DNA of 24,967 bases. Source: CAZPDM01 sp964585305 (GTDB lineage: Bacteria; Planctomycetota; Uabimicrobiia; Uabimicrobiales; JABWCH01). Location: positions 1 through 24,967 of the forward strand of contig CAZPDM010000065.1 in NCBI GenBank assembly GCA_964585305.1. Direction: 5' to 3'. Positions 1-6,622 of this stretch are shown in pieces (within the stretch, counting starts at the first letter, position 1; each line of letters starts with the position of its first letter). The position numbers and the translations under genes are program-made. The notes under the pieces were generated by a model that ran no database searches, had not been told where the DNA came from, and saw only the letters and a program-made list of their open reading frames with translations.

Positions 1-281
1 ATTAGATTTTGTTTCTTTAGTAGTTGCTGGTATAGGCTGTTATTGATTTGGAGGGAAAATAAAACAATTGCTACAACCAAGTAAGGTCAAAAAAATAGCA
101 GAAAATAAAAAAATATAACGGCAAACCATAAAAAATTAGCGACTCAGACCTATTCATGCTGAAAAAAACATGAAAGCCGCTACCTCCGTAATTTGTTTTT
201 ATTAGTTGACTTTCAAAAGATTAGCGATTTATAAACCGCTTTACATATAAAATATTTATTTTATCGTAAACTATGTAGATG
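1..281. other. Left edge, no gene assigned
   Basis: No complete gene is visible here. Plus-strand frame 2 is open from the edge to a TGA at 44-46 and then open again to a TAA at 116-118. The pieces read like a hydrophobic stretch followed by a lysine-rich tail, so this could be the end of a rightward gene that starts outside the window, but nothing proves it. The rest is AT-rich and lies downstream of the leftward DUF4388 gene. Confidence 0.3.
247..264 (-). terminator. AT-only inverted repeat after the DUF4388 gene
   Basis: Perfect 8-bp arms (ataaaata / tattttat) are separated by 2 bases, 17 bases past the stop codon of the leftward gene. The stem has no G-C pairs and the loop is too tight for a classical terminator, so it is only a weak candidate for the transcript end. 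Confidence 0.2.
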
Positions 282-1712
282 TCAAGTATTTTCGCCACGT
301 TTTTGTTCATCCAAACGACGAGAACCTTCCATAAGTAAAAATTCAATTGGATGGTTCATTGTTATTTGAGGAGGAGATTCTAAAATAAAATTAAATCGCC
401 CCTTTTCTTGGGCTAAAACAAGATAAAATGCTTCTTCTCCTGTTACTTCTCCCACTTCTGAATGTATAACAACTCCCTGATCTAAATAAATTTTAATTGT
501 ATCAGTTCCTTGTACAATAAGGCAACCTGTTTTTCGCTGCATATTTAAAATTTGAAATACTTGATAAATACCAATATAAGCTAATTCACCATAAAAAATA
601 GCTGCTGATTTTTGTAAAGATTGAATTTTAGCAGAGCTATTTTCAATACTTTCTGAAGATTTTGGCACTAATTCCGAAGAATTTACAGAAAAAATATCTT
701 CACGATAGCTAGGAGCATTTTCGCCTTCTGTATAAGCATAACAAGAAAAATTCTGAGATAAAGGATTATGTCGTGCAAAAGCAAACATAGCCTTTAAAGA
801 ACAAGTTTGCTGCCCTTTTTTAATAAATTGGCTAATATTTTCTAATATTTGTAATATTTTTAAACTCATTAAAACTCGTTGATCTTTATTTAATTTATGA
901 TTTATTGCATATAAAAATAAAGCTAATAGTCGTAAAAGAAAATAAAAAACTTTACAAGGTTGTTTTTCTAAATTTTTTATATTCTCTTCTGAAATATTCA
1001 GATTACTCCACTGTATTCCTTGGTTGTTAAAAAGAACCATAACATATATTTTGTGTTGTAAAATATCAAATAATATTTTATATATTGAATCTCCACTCTC
1101 ACTAACTTTTTTACATTCCATTTGTAAGCACTGCAGTGCTTTATGAAAATAGTGAGGAAAATCTAAATCCGGGCAAATAAGTCTCATTTCATATAAAAAT
1201 TTTTCTAAAATATTTTGGGATCGATCAAATAATATTGGTAATGTCTGAAAACATGATTTTGATTCTGAGGCTATTTCTGATATTTCTAATTCTTTTGCCA
1301 TAATAATTTTACTAGAATTCCCAATTATAGGAGGTGGCTCCGAAGCACTTTTTTCTAAAATTGTTGGTTCTCTTGTTATTGTAAAACGTATTTTAGTAGT
1401 TTCTTTGTCAATATTAGGCTCACTAACCATTTTTCGATTGTGAAATTGAGTTTCCTCTACAGTCGCTTTTGAATATACCTTTGTATTTACAATAGAAGAT
1501 GTTATATTGATAGGTTGTATATTAGGAGGGCTAGATTGTACAGAAGAAATAGGTTTATTAAAAGAGTATGGTTGTGATTGAGAATTAGATTGTTCTTGAG
1601 TACCGCTACTTACTTTTTTCATAAGGTCAAATTTTGCGCGCAAATCTTGAAGTTTTTCTTTAGAAATTTGTAATGATCCGCCTTTTTCTAATGACTCTGG
1701 CTTGCTTTCCAT
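282..1712 (-). CDS. DUF4388 domain protein with long disordered N-terminus
   Basis: A 476-residue protein without signal peptide or membrane segment, so probably cytoplasmic. Residues 1 to about 150 are rich in Ser, Gln, Lys and Pro and look disordered. Residues about 160-320 form a helical region that I do not recognise, and a second low-complexity linker follows. Residues about 370-470 match the DUF4388 (PatA N-terminal-like) pattern: FYGELAYIGIYQVFQIL, then RKTGCLIV, IYLDQGVVIHSE, GEEAFYLVL, GRFNF, and the closing LLMEGSRRLDE. In known proteins this domain accompanies two-component and gliding or signalling proteins; its biochemical role is not settled. AAGGAG lies 6 bases before the ATG, fixing the start. 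The gene is divergent from grpE. It is the only gene here that ends in TGA. A signalling or scaffold role is inference. Confidence 0.85.
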   Translation of the reverse strand: MESKPESLEKGGSLQISKEKLQDLRAKFDLMKKVSSGTQEQSNSQSQPYSFNKPISSVQSSPPNIQPINITSSIVNTKVYSKATVEETQFHNRKMVSEPNIDKETTKIRFTITREPTILEKSASEPPPIIGNSSKIIMAKELEISEIASESKSCFQTLPILFDRSQNILEKFLYEMRLICPDLDFPHYFHKALQCLQMECKKVSESGDSIYKILFDILQHKIYVMVLFNNQGIQWSNLNISEENIKNLEKQPCKVFYFLLRLLALFLYAINHKLNKDQRVLMSLKILQILENISQFIKKGQQTCSLKAMFAFARHNPLSQNFSCYAYTEGENAPSYREDIFSVNSSELVPKSSESIENSSAKIQSLQKSAAIFYGELAYIGIYQVFQILNMQRKTGCLIVQGTDTIKIYLDQGVVIHSEVGEVTGEEAFYLVLAQEKGRFNFILESPPQITMNHPIEFLLMEGSRRLDEQKRGENT

Positions 1713-1752
1713 ATTTTTCTCCTTAAATTATTTTTTTTTTAGACTTGTAGAT

Positions 1753-1779
1753 ATTATCATATTTTTTAGAAATTTTCAA
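1753..1779 (-). promoter_or_regulatory. Possible promoter of the DUF4388 gene
   Basis: On the minus strand TTGAAA (plus 1774-1779) and GATAAT (plus 1753-1758) could act as -35 and -10 boxes. The spacer is only 15 bases, shorter than the ideal 17, in very AT-rich DNA where chance matches are common. Confidence 0.25.
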
Positions 1780-1833
1780 TATTCTAAAATAAATGAATAG
1801 ACAAAAGTTTTTGGACTTCCCATCTATAAATGG

Positions 1834-1854
1834 CGGGTTAATTTCGGGTTAATT
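1834..1854 (+). repeat. Tandem 11-bp repeat, two copies
   Basis: cgggttaatt occurs at 1834-1843 and again at 1845-1854, a period of 11 bases or about one helical turn. Spacing by one turn would place two protein contacts on the same DNA face, so a regulator site is possible. This is inference from spacing alone. Confidence 0.5.
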
Positions 1855-1858
1855 CATA

Positions 1859-1878
1859 CCATGCACATCCGTGCATGG
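1859..1878. repeat. 8-bp perfect hairpin with ATCC loop
   Basis: The arms ccatgcac and gtgcatgg pair perfectly around a 4-base loop. It stands out as G+C-containing in very AT-rich DNA. No T-tract follows on either strand, so it is more likely an operator or a leader RNA hairpin than a terminator. It is 5 bases downstream of the tandem repeat. Confidence 0.5.
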
Positions 1879-2069
1879 ATAAGTTTACTGAGCTAAAGTT
1901 AGTATTGAGATAGAAATGTATAATAAATTCTTACTTTTGACAACCTACTTATTTGTTCCATAACTCTATCAACAAAAATTTTTATATACAAAAATATTTC
2001 TGCCAAGACGGCATTCTTCAGAAAAAATGCTTAGGCCAATTTGGCATAAATCTAAATATTAGTGAAATA

Positions 2070-2095
2070 ATTTTATAATATAGATATTATAAAAT
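2070..2095. promoter_or_regulatory. 26-bp palindrome upstream of grpE
   Basis: Twelve-base arms (left attttataatat, 2070-2081; right atattataaaat, 2084-2095) are exact reverse complements around a central AG. The stem is entirely A/T. Dyad symmetry of this size without loop-forming bases suits a dimeric DNA-binding protein. It ends about 45 bases before the putative -35 of grpE. AT-rich DNA does produce chance palindromes, but 12 perfect pairs is long. Confidence 0.45.
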
Positions 2096-2140
2096 ATTAT
2101 ATAACAAGATATTAAATGTTTTATTGTATTTTTTATTTAT

Positions 2141-2170
2141 TTGGCATAATATTTGATAATATTATATTAT
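2141..2170 (+). promoter_or_regulatory. Putative sigma70 promoter for grpE-dnaK
   Basis: TTGGCA (2141-2146) and TATTAT (2165-2170) each match the consensus at five of six bases and are 18 bases apart. The expected transcript start near 2177 leaves a leader of about 45 bases before the grpE ATG. No sigma32-like or CIRCE element is seen, so how heat induction would work is not evident. Confidence 0.5.
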
Positions 2171-2223
2171 GAACCTTGGCAAAGATAGTACTCATCACTC
2201 ATAAATTTAGTTAGGGTTGCTTC

Positions 2224-2811
2224 ATGGAAAATAAAAAATATTCCGAAGAAAAGAAAGAAAATAAAACTACGCCAGAAACAGATGCAAAGACTAAAACTGT
2301 TCTTATTTCCGAAGAGGAATATCAAGAATTGAAACAGAAATCATCCGAATACTGGGAACGTTTAATTAGGCTACAAGCGGATTTTGATAATGCTCGGAAA
2401 CGCTGGGAACGCGATAAACAGGAAACAATGCGATTTGCCCAGGAAGAAGTATTAGCCAAGTTATTAGGTATTGTGGACGATTTCGAACGCAGCCTAAAAG
2501 CTTCTCCCAATAAGCCAGAGGATACTCCAGTTTTTGTCAAGGGTGTTGAGATGATATTCTCTCATCTACAAGAACTGTTGAAAAAAAATGGGGTTACTGC
2601 TATGGATGTTAAAGGAAAAATATTTAACCCCAACTATCATGAACCGTTAATGATTATAGAAAAAGATGACGTTCCTGAAAATACAATCCTTGAAGAATAT
2701 CAACGAGGATATTTTATCAATAATAAAGTCTTGCGTATTGCAAAAGTACAACTTTCAAAGAAAAAACAACAACAAGAACACGAAAAAGAACAAATAAAAG
2801 AACAAGAATAA
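2224..2811 (+). CDS. grpE: GrpE, nucleotide exchange factor of DnaK
   Basis: GrpE is the cytosolic dimer that releases ADP from DnaK and so restarts the chaperone cycle. The 195 residues match the usual length. A charged Lys/Glu tail (1-30) leads into the long coiled-coil helix, about 35-95, containing the family pattern LQADFDNARKRWERDK. The beta-wing domain (about 115-180) shows GKIFNPNYHEPLM and the late GYFINNKVLRIAKVQL. Most GrpE proteins have LRPA at the last position; here it is LRIA. The C-terminus ends in a low-complexity Gln/Glu/Lys tail. The ribosome binding site is weak (TTAGGG, about 10 bases before the ATG). dnaK follows after 52 bases, so the two are probably co-transcribed. 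Confidence 0.96.
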   Translation: MENKKYSEEKKENKTTPETDAKTKTVLISEEEYQELKQKSSEYWERLIRLQADFDNARKRWERDKQETMRFAQEEVLAKLLGIVDDFERSLKASPNKPEDTPVFVKGVEMIFSHLQELLKKNGVTAMDVKGKIFNPNYHEPLMIIEKDDVPENTILEEYQRGYFINNKVLRIAKVQLSKKKQQQEHEKEQIKEQE

Positions 2812-2863
2812 TTCCAGCAGAAAATATTTATGCTGATAGTAAAAGATATAAAGGAGACTTCTA

Positions 2864-4765
2864 ATGTCCAAAGTAATTGGTATTGATTTAGGAACATCTA
2901 ACTCTGCAGCCGCTGTCATGGAAGGTAATCGGCCGGTCATCATTCCTTCGGCGGAAGGTGCTGGCGTTGCTTCTGGAAAAGCATTCCCTTCTTACGTTGC
3001 TTTTACTAAAGATAATCAACGTTTAGTAGGCGAACCTGCCAAAAGACAAGCGACTGTTAACCCAGAAGGAACTATATTTGCTGCCAAACGTAAAATGGGA
3101 CAAGATCACAAATTTAAAATATATGGAAATGAATATACACCTCAACAAATCTCTGCCTTTATCTTACAAAAAATCAAAGCAGATGCAGAAAGCTATCTTG
3201 GAGAAAAAGTAGAAGAAGCTGTCATCACTTGTCCAGCATATTTTGATGATAACCAACGTCAAGCAACAAAAGATGCTGGAAAAATTGCAGGCTTAAACGT
3301 ATTACGTATTATCAATGAACCTACTGCTGCATGTCTTGCTTATGGGCTTGAAAAAGCTGAAAAAGAACAACGTATCATGGTATTTGATTTAGGTGGTGGA
3401 ACACTTGACGTTACTATTATGGAAATGGCATTGGGTGTATTTGAAGTCAAATCCACATCGGGCGATACTCAACTTGGTGGTACAGATATGGATAATGTCT
3501 TAATCGACTACATAACTTCCCAATTCCGTAAAGAATCTGGTATTGATTTGCGCAATGATAAAATGGCTATGATGCGTCTTAAAGAAGCCGCAGAAAAAGC
3601 TAAGATTGAACTATCTTCTAGTATTACAACAGACATAAATCTTCCTTTTATTACCGCAGATTCCACAGGTCCTAAACATTTAACCATGAGCATCAATCGC
3701 GCAAAACTTGAAGAACTCGTTCGTCCTATTATTGATCGTTGCCGTCATCCGCTGGAACAAGCTCTACAAGATGCTAAACTAACTCCTCAACACATTGATA
3801 AAATTATCATGGTTGGCGGACCAACGCGTATGCCTATTGTACAACGTTTTGTTGAAGATTATGTAGGAAAGAAAATCGAACGCGGTATCGATCCTATGGA
3901 ATGCGTTGCGATGGGGGCTGCTGTTCAAGCTGCTATCATTAAAGGTGAACGCAAAGATGTTTTATTGCTAGATGTTACTCCATTATCTTTAGGTATTGAA
4001 ACTTTAGGAAAAGTTTGCACAAAACTTATCGAACGTAACACCACAATTCCTACCAAAAAAAGTCAAGTTTTCTCTACTGCCGCAGAAAATCAAACAGCTG
4101 TTACAATCCGGGTTTTACAAGGCGAACGTCCTATGGCGGATGATAACGTGGAATTAGGAAGATTTGATCTTGTTGGAATTCCACCTGCCCCACGTGGAGT
4201 ACCTCAAATTGAGGTAACTTTTGATATTGATGCAAACGGGTTGGTGAATGTATCTGCGAAAGATTTAGGAACTGGAAAAGAACAGTCTATTAAGATTACT
4301 GCGCCTAAGAAATTGAATAAAGAAGAAATTGATCGAATGATCCGTGAAGCAGAAAAATTCTCTGGTGAAGACGAAAAGAAACGACAAGAAGTCGAAGTTA
4401 TCAATCAAGCTGATACTCTAGTTTATGCAACAGAAAAAGCACTTAAAGATTATGGCGATAAAGTAAGTGCTAGCGATCGAAGCAGCATTGAAAGCAAAAT
4501 CAACGATCTTAAAACAGCAATTAAAGATCGCAATGTTGAGCGCATCAAACGTGATATGGAAGAACTTAGCAAAGTTTCGCATAAACTAGCAGAAGAAGTT
4601 TACAAACAAACCAACAAACAAGGAGCACAAGCTGGAGGTCCAGGTCCTGATTTCCAAGCTGGCCCAGATTTCCAACAAAAGCCTGATACACAAGAAGAAA
4701 AACGATCCGACAAAAAAGGCAATAAAGACGACATTATTGACGCCGACTTTAAAGAAAAGAAATAA
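2864..4765 (+). CDS. dnaK: DnaK, Hsp70 chaperone of the SNSAAAV type
   Basis: An ATP-dependent Hsp70 that binds exposed hydrophobic segments of unfolded proteins together with DnaJ and GrpE. The 633 residues are complete: phosphate-1 motif IGIDLGTSNSAAAV at 5-18, phosphate-2 VFDLGGGTLDVTIME, adenosine motif MVGGPTRMP, the linker DVTPLSLGIETLG, a full substrate-binding domain and helical lid, and the tail DDIIDADFKEKK resembling the usual DnaK end. A Gly/Pro/Gln-rich stretch with a repeated PDFQ motif precedes the tail. Phosphate-1 and the following EGAGVASGKAFPSYVAF replace the commoner TTNSCVAV and EG.RTTPSVVAF, which sets this protein with DnaK homologues I recall from archaea and planctomycetes. 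AAGGAG lies 7 bases before the ATG. Confidence 0.97.
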   Translation: MSKVIGIDLGTSNSAAAVMEGNRPVIIPSAEGAGVASGKAFPSYVAFTKDNQRLVGEPAKRQATVNPEGTIFAAKRKMGQDHKFKIYGNEYTPQQISAFILQKIKADAESYLGEKVEEAVITCPAYFDDNQRQATKDAGKIAGLNVLRIINEPTAACLAYGLEKAEKEQRIMVFDLGGGTLDVTIMEMALGVFEVKSTSGDTQLGGTDMDNVLIDYITSQFRKESGIDLRNDKMAMMRLKEAAEKAKIELSSSITTDINLPFITADSTGPKHLTMSINRAKLEELVRPIIDRCRHPLEQALQDAKLTPQHIDKIIMVGGPTRMPIVQRFVEDYVGKKIERGIDPMECVAMGAAVQAAIIKGERKDVLLLDVTPLSLGIETLGKVCTKLIERNTTIPTKKSQVFSTAAENQTAVTIRVLQGERPMADDNVELGRFDLVGIPPAPRGVPQIEVTFDIDANGLVNVSAKDLGTGKEQSIKITAPKKLNKEEIDRMIREAEKFSGEDEKKRQEVEVINQADTLVYATEKALKDYGDKVSASDRSSIESKINDLKTAIKDRNVERIKRDMEELSKVSHKLAEEVYKQTNKQGAQAGGPGPDFQAGPDFQQKPDTQEEKRSDKKGNKDDIIDADFKEKK

Positions 4766-4771
4766 ACATAA

Positions 4772-4812
4772 TTAGCTATCAACCTCGCTATTTTAGCGAG
4801 GTTGATAGCTAA
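4772..4812 (+). terminator. 19-bp perfect hairpin after dnaK
   Basis: Arms at 4772-4790 and 4794-4812 are exact reverse complements with a 3-base loop (ttt). The stem begins 6 bases past the dnaK stop. No T-tract follows directly, so it may act as a partial terminator, an RNA 3'-end stabiliser or an RNase III site separating dnaK from dnaJ rather than as a textbook terminator. Confidence 0.6.
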
Positions 4813-4850
4813 ATACTTTAACAAAAATTTCAAAAACTTTGTTAAAGTAT
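4813..4850 (+). terminator. Second hairpin between dnaK and dnaJ
   Basis: Arms 4813-4825 (atactttaacaaa) and 4838-4850 pair perfectly, 13 bp around a 12-base loop. It begins at the very next base after the 19-bp stem, so the two stack in tandem. A weak run (gtttctt) follows. Together they probably lower read-through into dnaJ. Confidence 0.5.
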
Positions 4851-4943
4851 AGTTTCTTACTAATAAATATTTAAATATATTGGAAATTTTTAGCAAATAC
4901 TTTTCTCTAATATTGTTATACTTTAAAGAAAGTGGCCTAATTT

Positions 4944-6212
4944 ATGGCTGCTAAAAAAAAATCTAAAGCTAAAAGTACAAAAACTAGTTCACAGAATGAA
5001 AGTACAAAAACTAGTTCGCAAAGTACTAAAAAAACTCAATCAGAAAACAGTCAGTCAAAATTTAGGGAAGATAGAATGGCGTCAAAACGTGATTACTATG
5101 AAGTATTAGGTGTGGCGAAAGATGCTAGTAATGATGAAATAAAAAAAGTATATCGGCAATTGGCAATGAAGTACCATCCTGATCGCGTTCAAGGCGATCA
5201 AAAAAAAGAAGCTGAAGAGAAATTTAAAGAAATTTCTGAAGCCTATGCTGTTTTGTCTGATCAACAAAAAAGAAATCTTTATGATCAATACGGGCATTCT
5301 GGAATTGATCAAAGATATGCTTACGAAGATATTTTCCGTGGAGCAGACTTTAGCAGCATTTTTGGAAATGGTGGGGGTGGTGCTGGAATCTTTGAAGAAT
5401 TATTTAACATGTTTGGAAGTGGAAGAAGATCCTCTTCACGTTCGCGTGGTCGCGACTTAGAGATTACAGTTACTATAAGTTTAGAAGAAGCATTTCGTGG
5501 AATAGAAAAAACTATCAGCGTACCACGTTATGAAATTTGTGAAACATGCTCAGGAAGTGGAAGCAAACCTGGAACAAAAAAAAATACTTGCACACAATGT
5601 CGCGGAACAGGTCATTTAGTAATGTCTCATGGATTTTTTCAAATGTCCCAAACTTGCCCTAAATGCCGTGGAGAAGGCCAAATTATTCAAACTCCATGCG
5701 AAACCTGCAAAGGTGAGGGGCGCGTCCGTAAAATAAAAGAACTAAGTGTTAAAATCCCTGCAGGTGTTGACACAGGTTCTTCCATAAGATTACGTGGAGA
5801 AGGTGAATCTGGAACATCTGGACGGGGAGATTTATATCTATCTATCGAAGTAAAGCCACATCCTATATTTGAACGACAAGATAACGATCTTCTTACACAA
5901 ATCCACATTAGCTTTGCTAAAGCAGTACTTGGAGGTGAAGTATCTGTAGAAACATTAGATGGCAAAGTTGATATGAAAATACCCGCTGGAACACAAAGCC
6001 ACAGTATCTTTCGCCTCAAAGAAAAGGGAATTCCAGATGTACATGGACGTAGGATAGGCGACCAATTAGTTATGGTGATTGTTGATATTCCTACAAAAGT
6101 CAATACTGACCAAAAAAAACTTATCGAAGAATATGCAAAAATTTCCGGCGAAAATATTGGAAACAAAGAAACCATTGCCGAAAAAATTAAAAAAGTTTTT
6201 ATCCGCGATTAA
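4944..6212 (+). CDS. dnaJ: DnaJ, type I Hsp40 co-chaperone
   Basis: Delivers substrates to DnaK and stimulates its ATPase. The J domain (about 48-115) has RDYYEVLGV and the essential HPD at 78-80. A Gly/Phe-rich linker with FGNGGGG follows. Four CxxCxGxG zinc modules (CETCSGSG, CTQCRGTG, CPKCRGEG, CETCKGEG) make it a complete type I protein, followed by both C-terminal substrate domains. The first 44 residues are an unusual Lys/Ser/Thr/Gln extension built partly from a duplicated 9-residue unit. An internal ATG at 5076 (Met45, MASKRDYYEVLGV) matches the usual family start and has AGGGA 7 bases upstream, whereas the ATG at 4944 has only a weak site. The true start may be 5076, or both may be used. 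Confidence 0.95.
   Translation: MAAKKKSKAKSTKTSSQNESTKTSSQSTKKTQSENSQSKFREDRMASKRDYYEVLGVAKDASNDEIKKVYRQLAMKYHPDRVQGDQKKEAEEKFKEISEAYAVLSDQQKRNLYDQYGHSGIDQRYAYEDIFRGADFSSIFGNGGGGAGIFEELFNMFGSGRRSSSRSRGRDLEITVTISLEEAFRGIEKTISVPRYEICETCSGSGSKPGTKKNTCTQCRGTGHLVMSHGFFQMSQTCPKCRGEGQIIQTPCETCKGEGRVRKIKELSVKIPAGVDTGSSIRLRGEGESGTSGRGDLYLSIEVKPHPIFERQDNDLLTQIHISFAKAVLGGEVSVETLDGKVDMKIPAGTQSHSIFRLKEKGIPDVHGRRIGDQLVMVIVDIPTKVNTDQKKLIEEYAKISGENIGNKETIAEKIKKVFIRD
4972..5017 (+). repeat. 27-bp in-frame duplication in the dnaJ 5' extension
   Basis: The 19-base word aaagtacaaaaactagttc occurs at 4972-4990 and again at 4999-5017, a period of 27 bases. In the dnaJ frame this duplicates STKTSSQ-x-x. It indicates recent slippage or duplication in a segment under little structural constraint. 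Confidence 0.8.
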
Positions 6213-6244
6213 AAAAGACAGGCTTAGTAAGCCTGTCTTTTTTT
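6211..6244. terminator. Bidirectional intrinsic terminator, dnaJ / bfd-like gene
   Basis: The stem gacaggctt / aagcctgtc with A-tracts before and T-tracts after begins at the dnaJ stop codon. Runs of T follow the stem on the plus strand (7) and on the minus strand (6), so it can end both the rightward dnaJ transcript and the leftward small iron-sulfur gene. Confidence 0.9.
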
Positions 6245-6250
6245 GTTTAC

Positions 6251-6436
6251 TTATTTCATTTTCGAAAATTCTTCAACAATAAGTTCTTCTATATTAGGAC
6301 GACAAGAACCGCATCCCATGGATGCTTTGCAATACTTTTGAATCTCTTCTACAGTTCTAGTTTTATGTTGACGAATGATTGAAACAATTTCTTCTTTAGA
6401 AACTTCAAAACAATAACAAACAAGTTCACGGCTCAT
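6251..6436 (-). CDS. Bfd-like [2Fe-2S] protein
   Basis: A 61-residue BFD-like domain (fer2_BFD). The four cluster ligands are visible as C7-x-C9 (VCYCFEV) and C42-x-x-C45 (MGCGSCRPNI), the C-x-C-x32-C-x2-C spacing of bacterioferritin-associated ferredoxin and of the central domains of nitrite reductase and NifU-like proteins. In E. coli, Bfd reduces the iron in bacterioferritin so that it is released. No bacterioferritin gene is in the window, so the electron partner is unknown. I chose the start at 6436 because GGAG lies 6 bases upstream; the frame stays open further, adding 14 unrelated hydrophobic residues. A terminator shared with dnaJ lies just past the stop. Confidence 0.88.
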   Translation of the reverse strand: MSRELVCYCFEVSKEEIVSIIRQHKTRTVEEIQKYCKASMGCGSCRPNIEELIVEEFSKMK

Positions 6437-6567
6437 ATTAAACTCCACTATTAACAAAATTTTTTGTTTGAAAAACAAAGTTAAGTAAAATTTCTTTAGG
6501 AAAGAAAGATTTAAAGATTGTAGTATTTATTTAAGTATTTGTCAAATATTTTATCAAAAAGACATTA

Positions 6568-6609
6568 AAAAGAATGATTGCATTAAATATTTAATGCAAT
6601 CATTCTTTT
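6568..6609 (-). terminator. 42-bp perfect palindrome, terminator of the kinase gene
   Basis: Positions 6568-6588 and 6589-6609 are exact reverse complements with no spacer: aaaagaatgattgcattaaa and its complement around an AT centre. Read leftward it starts 13 bases past the kinase stop and runs into TTTTTAATGTCTTTTT, a good intrinsic terminator. It also insulates the downstream iron-sulfur gene, which would need its own promoter in 6437-6567. Confidence 0.8.
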
Positions 6610-6622
6610 GATTATTTTTTTC

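Larger units (their letters stand above)
1725..2223. other. Divergent intergenic region upstream of grpE
   Basis: About 500 bases without a convincing gene. It separates the leftward DUF4388 gene from grpE-dnaK-dnaJ and holds an 11-bp tandem repeat, a GC-containing hairpin, a long palindrome and a sigma70-like promoter, each listed separately. The short motif atttggcata occurs twice, near 2039 and 2139. A 19-codon ATG frame at 1793 has no ribosome binding site and looks like chance. No CIRCE (HrcA operator) sequence is present. Confidence 0.7.

Noticed and set aside
2..118. Plus-strand frame open across a TGA at 44-46, hinting at TGA read as an amino acid.
   Set aside because: All clear genes in the window encode Trp with TGG and one ends in TGA; the standard code explains them. 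The stretch is short and edge-truncated, so it is not evidence for recoding.
1725..2223. CIRCE element or other known heat-shock operator upstream of grpE.
   Set aside because: No TTAGCACTC-N9-GAGTGCTAA or close variant, and no HAIR-like sequence, was found by eye.
6437..6478. ATG at 6478 extending the Bfd-like protein by 14 residues.
   Set aside because: The extension is unlike the family, and GGAG sits just upstream of the ATG at 6436.
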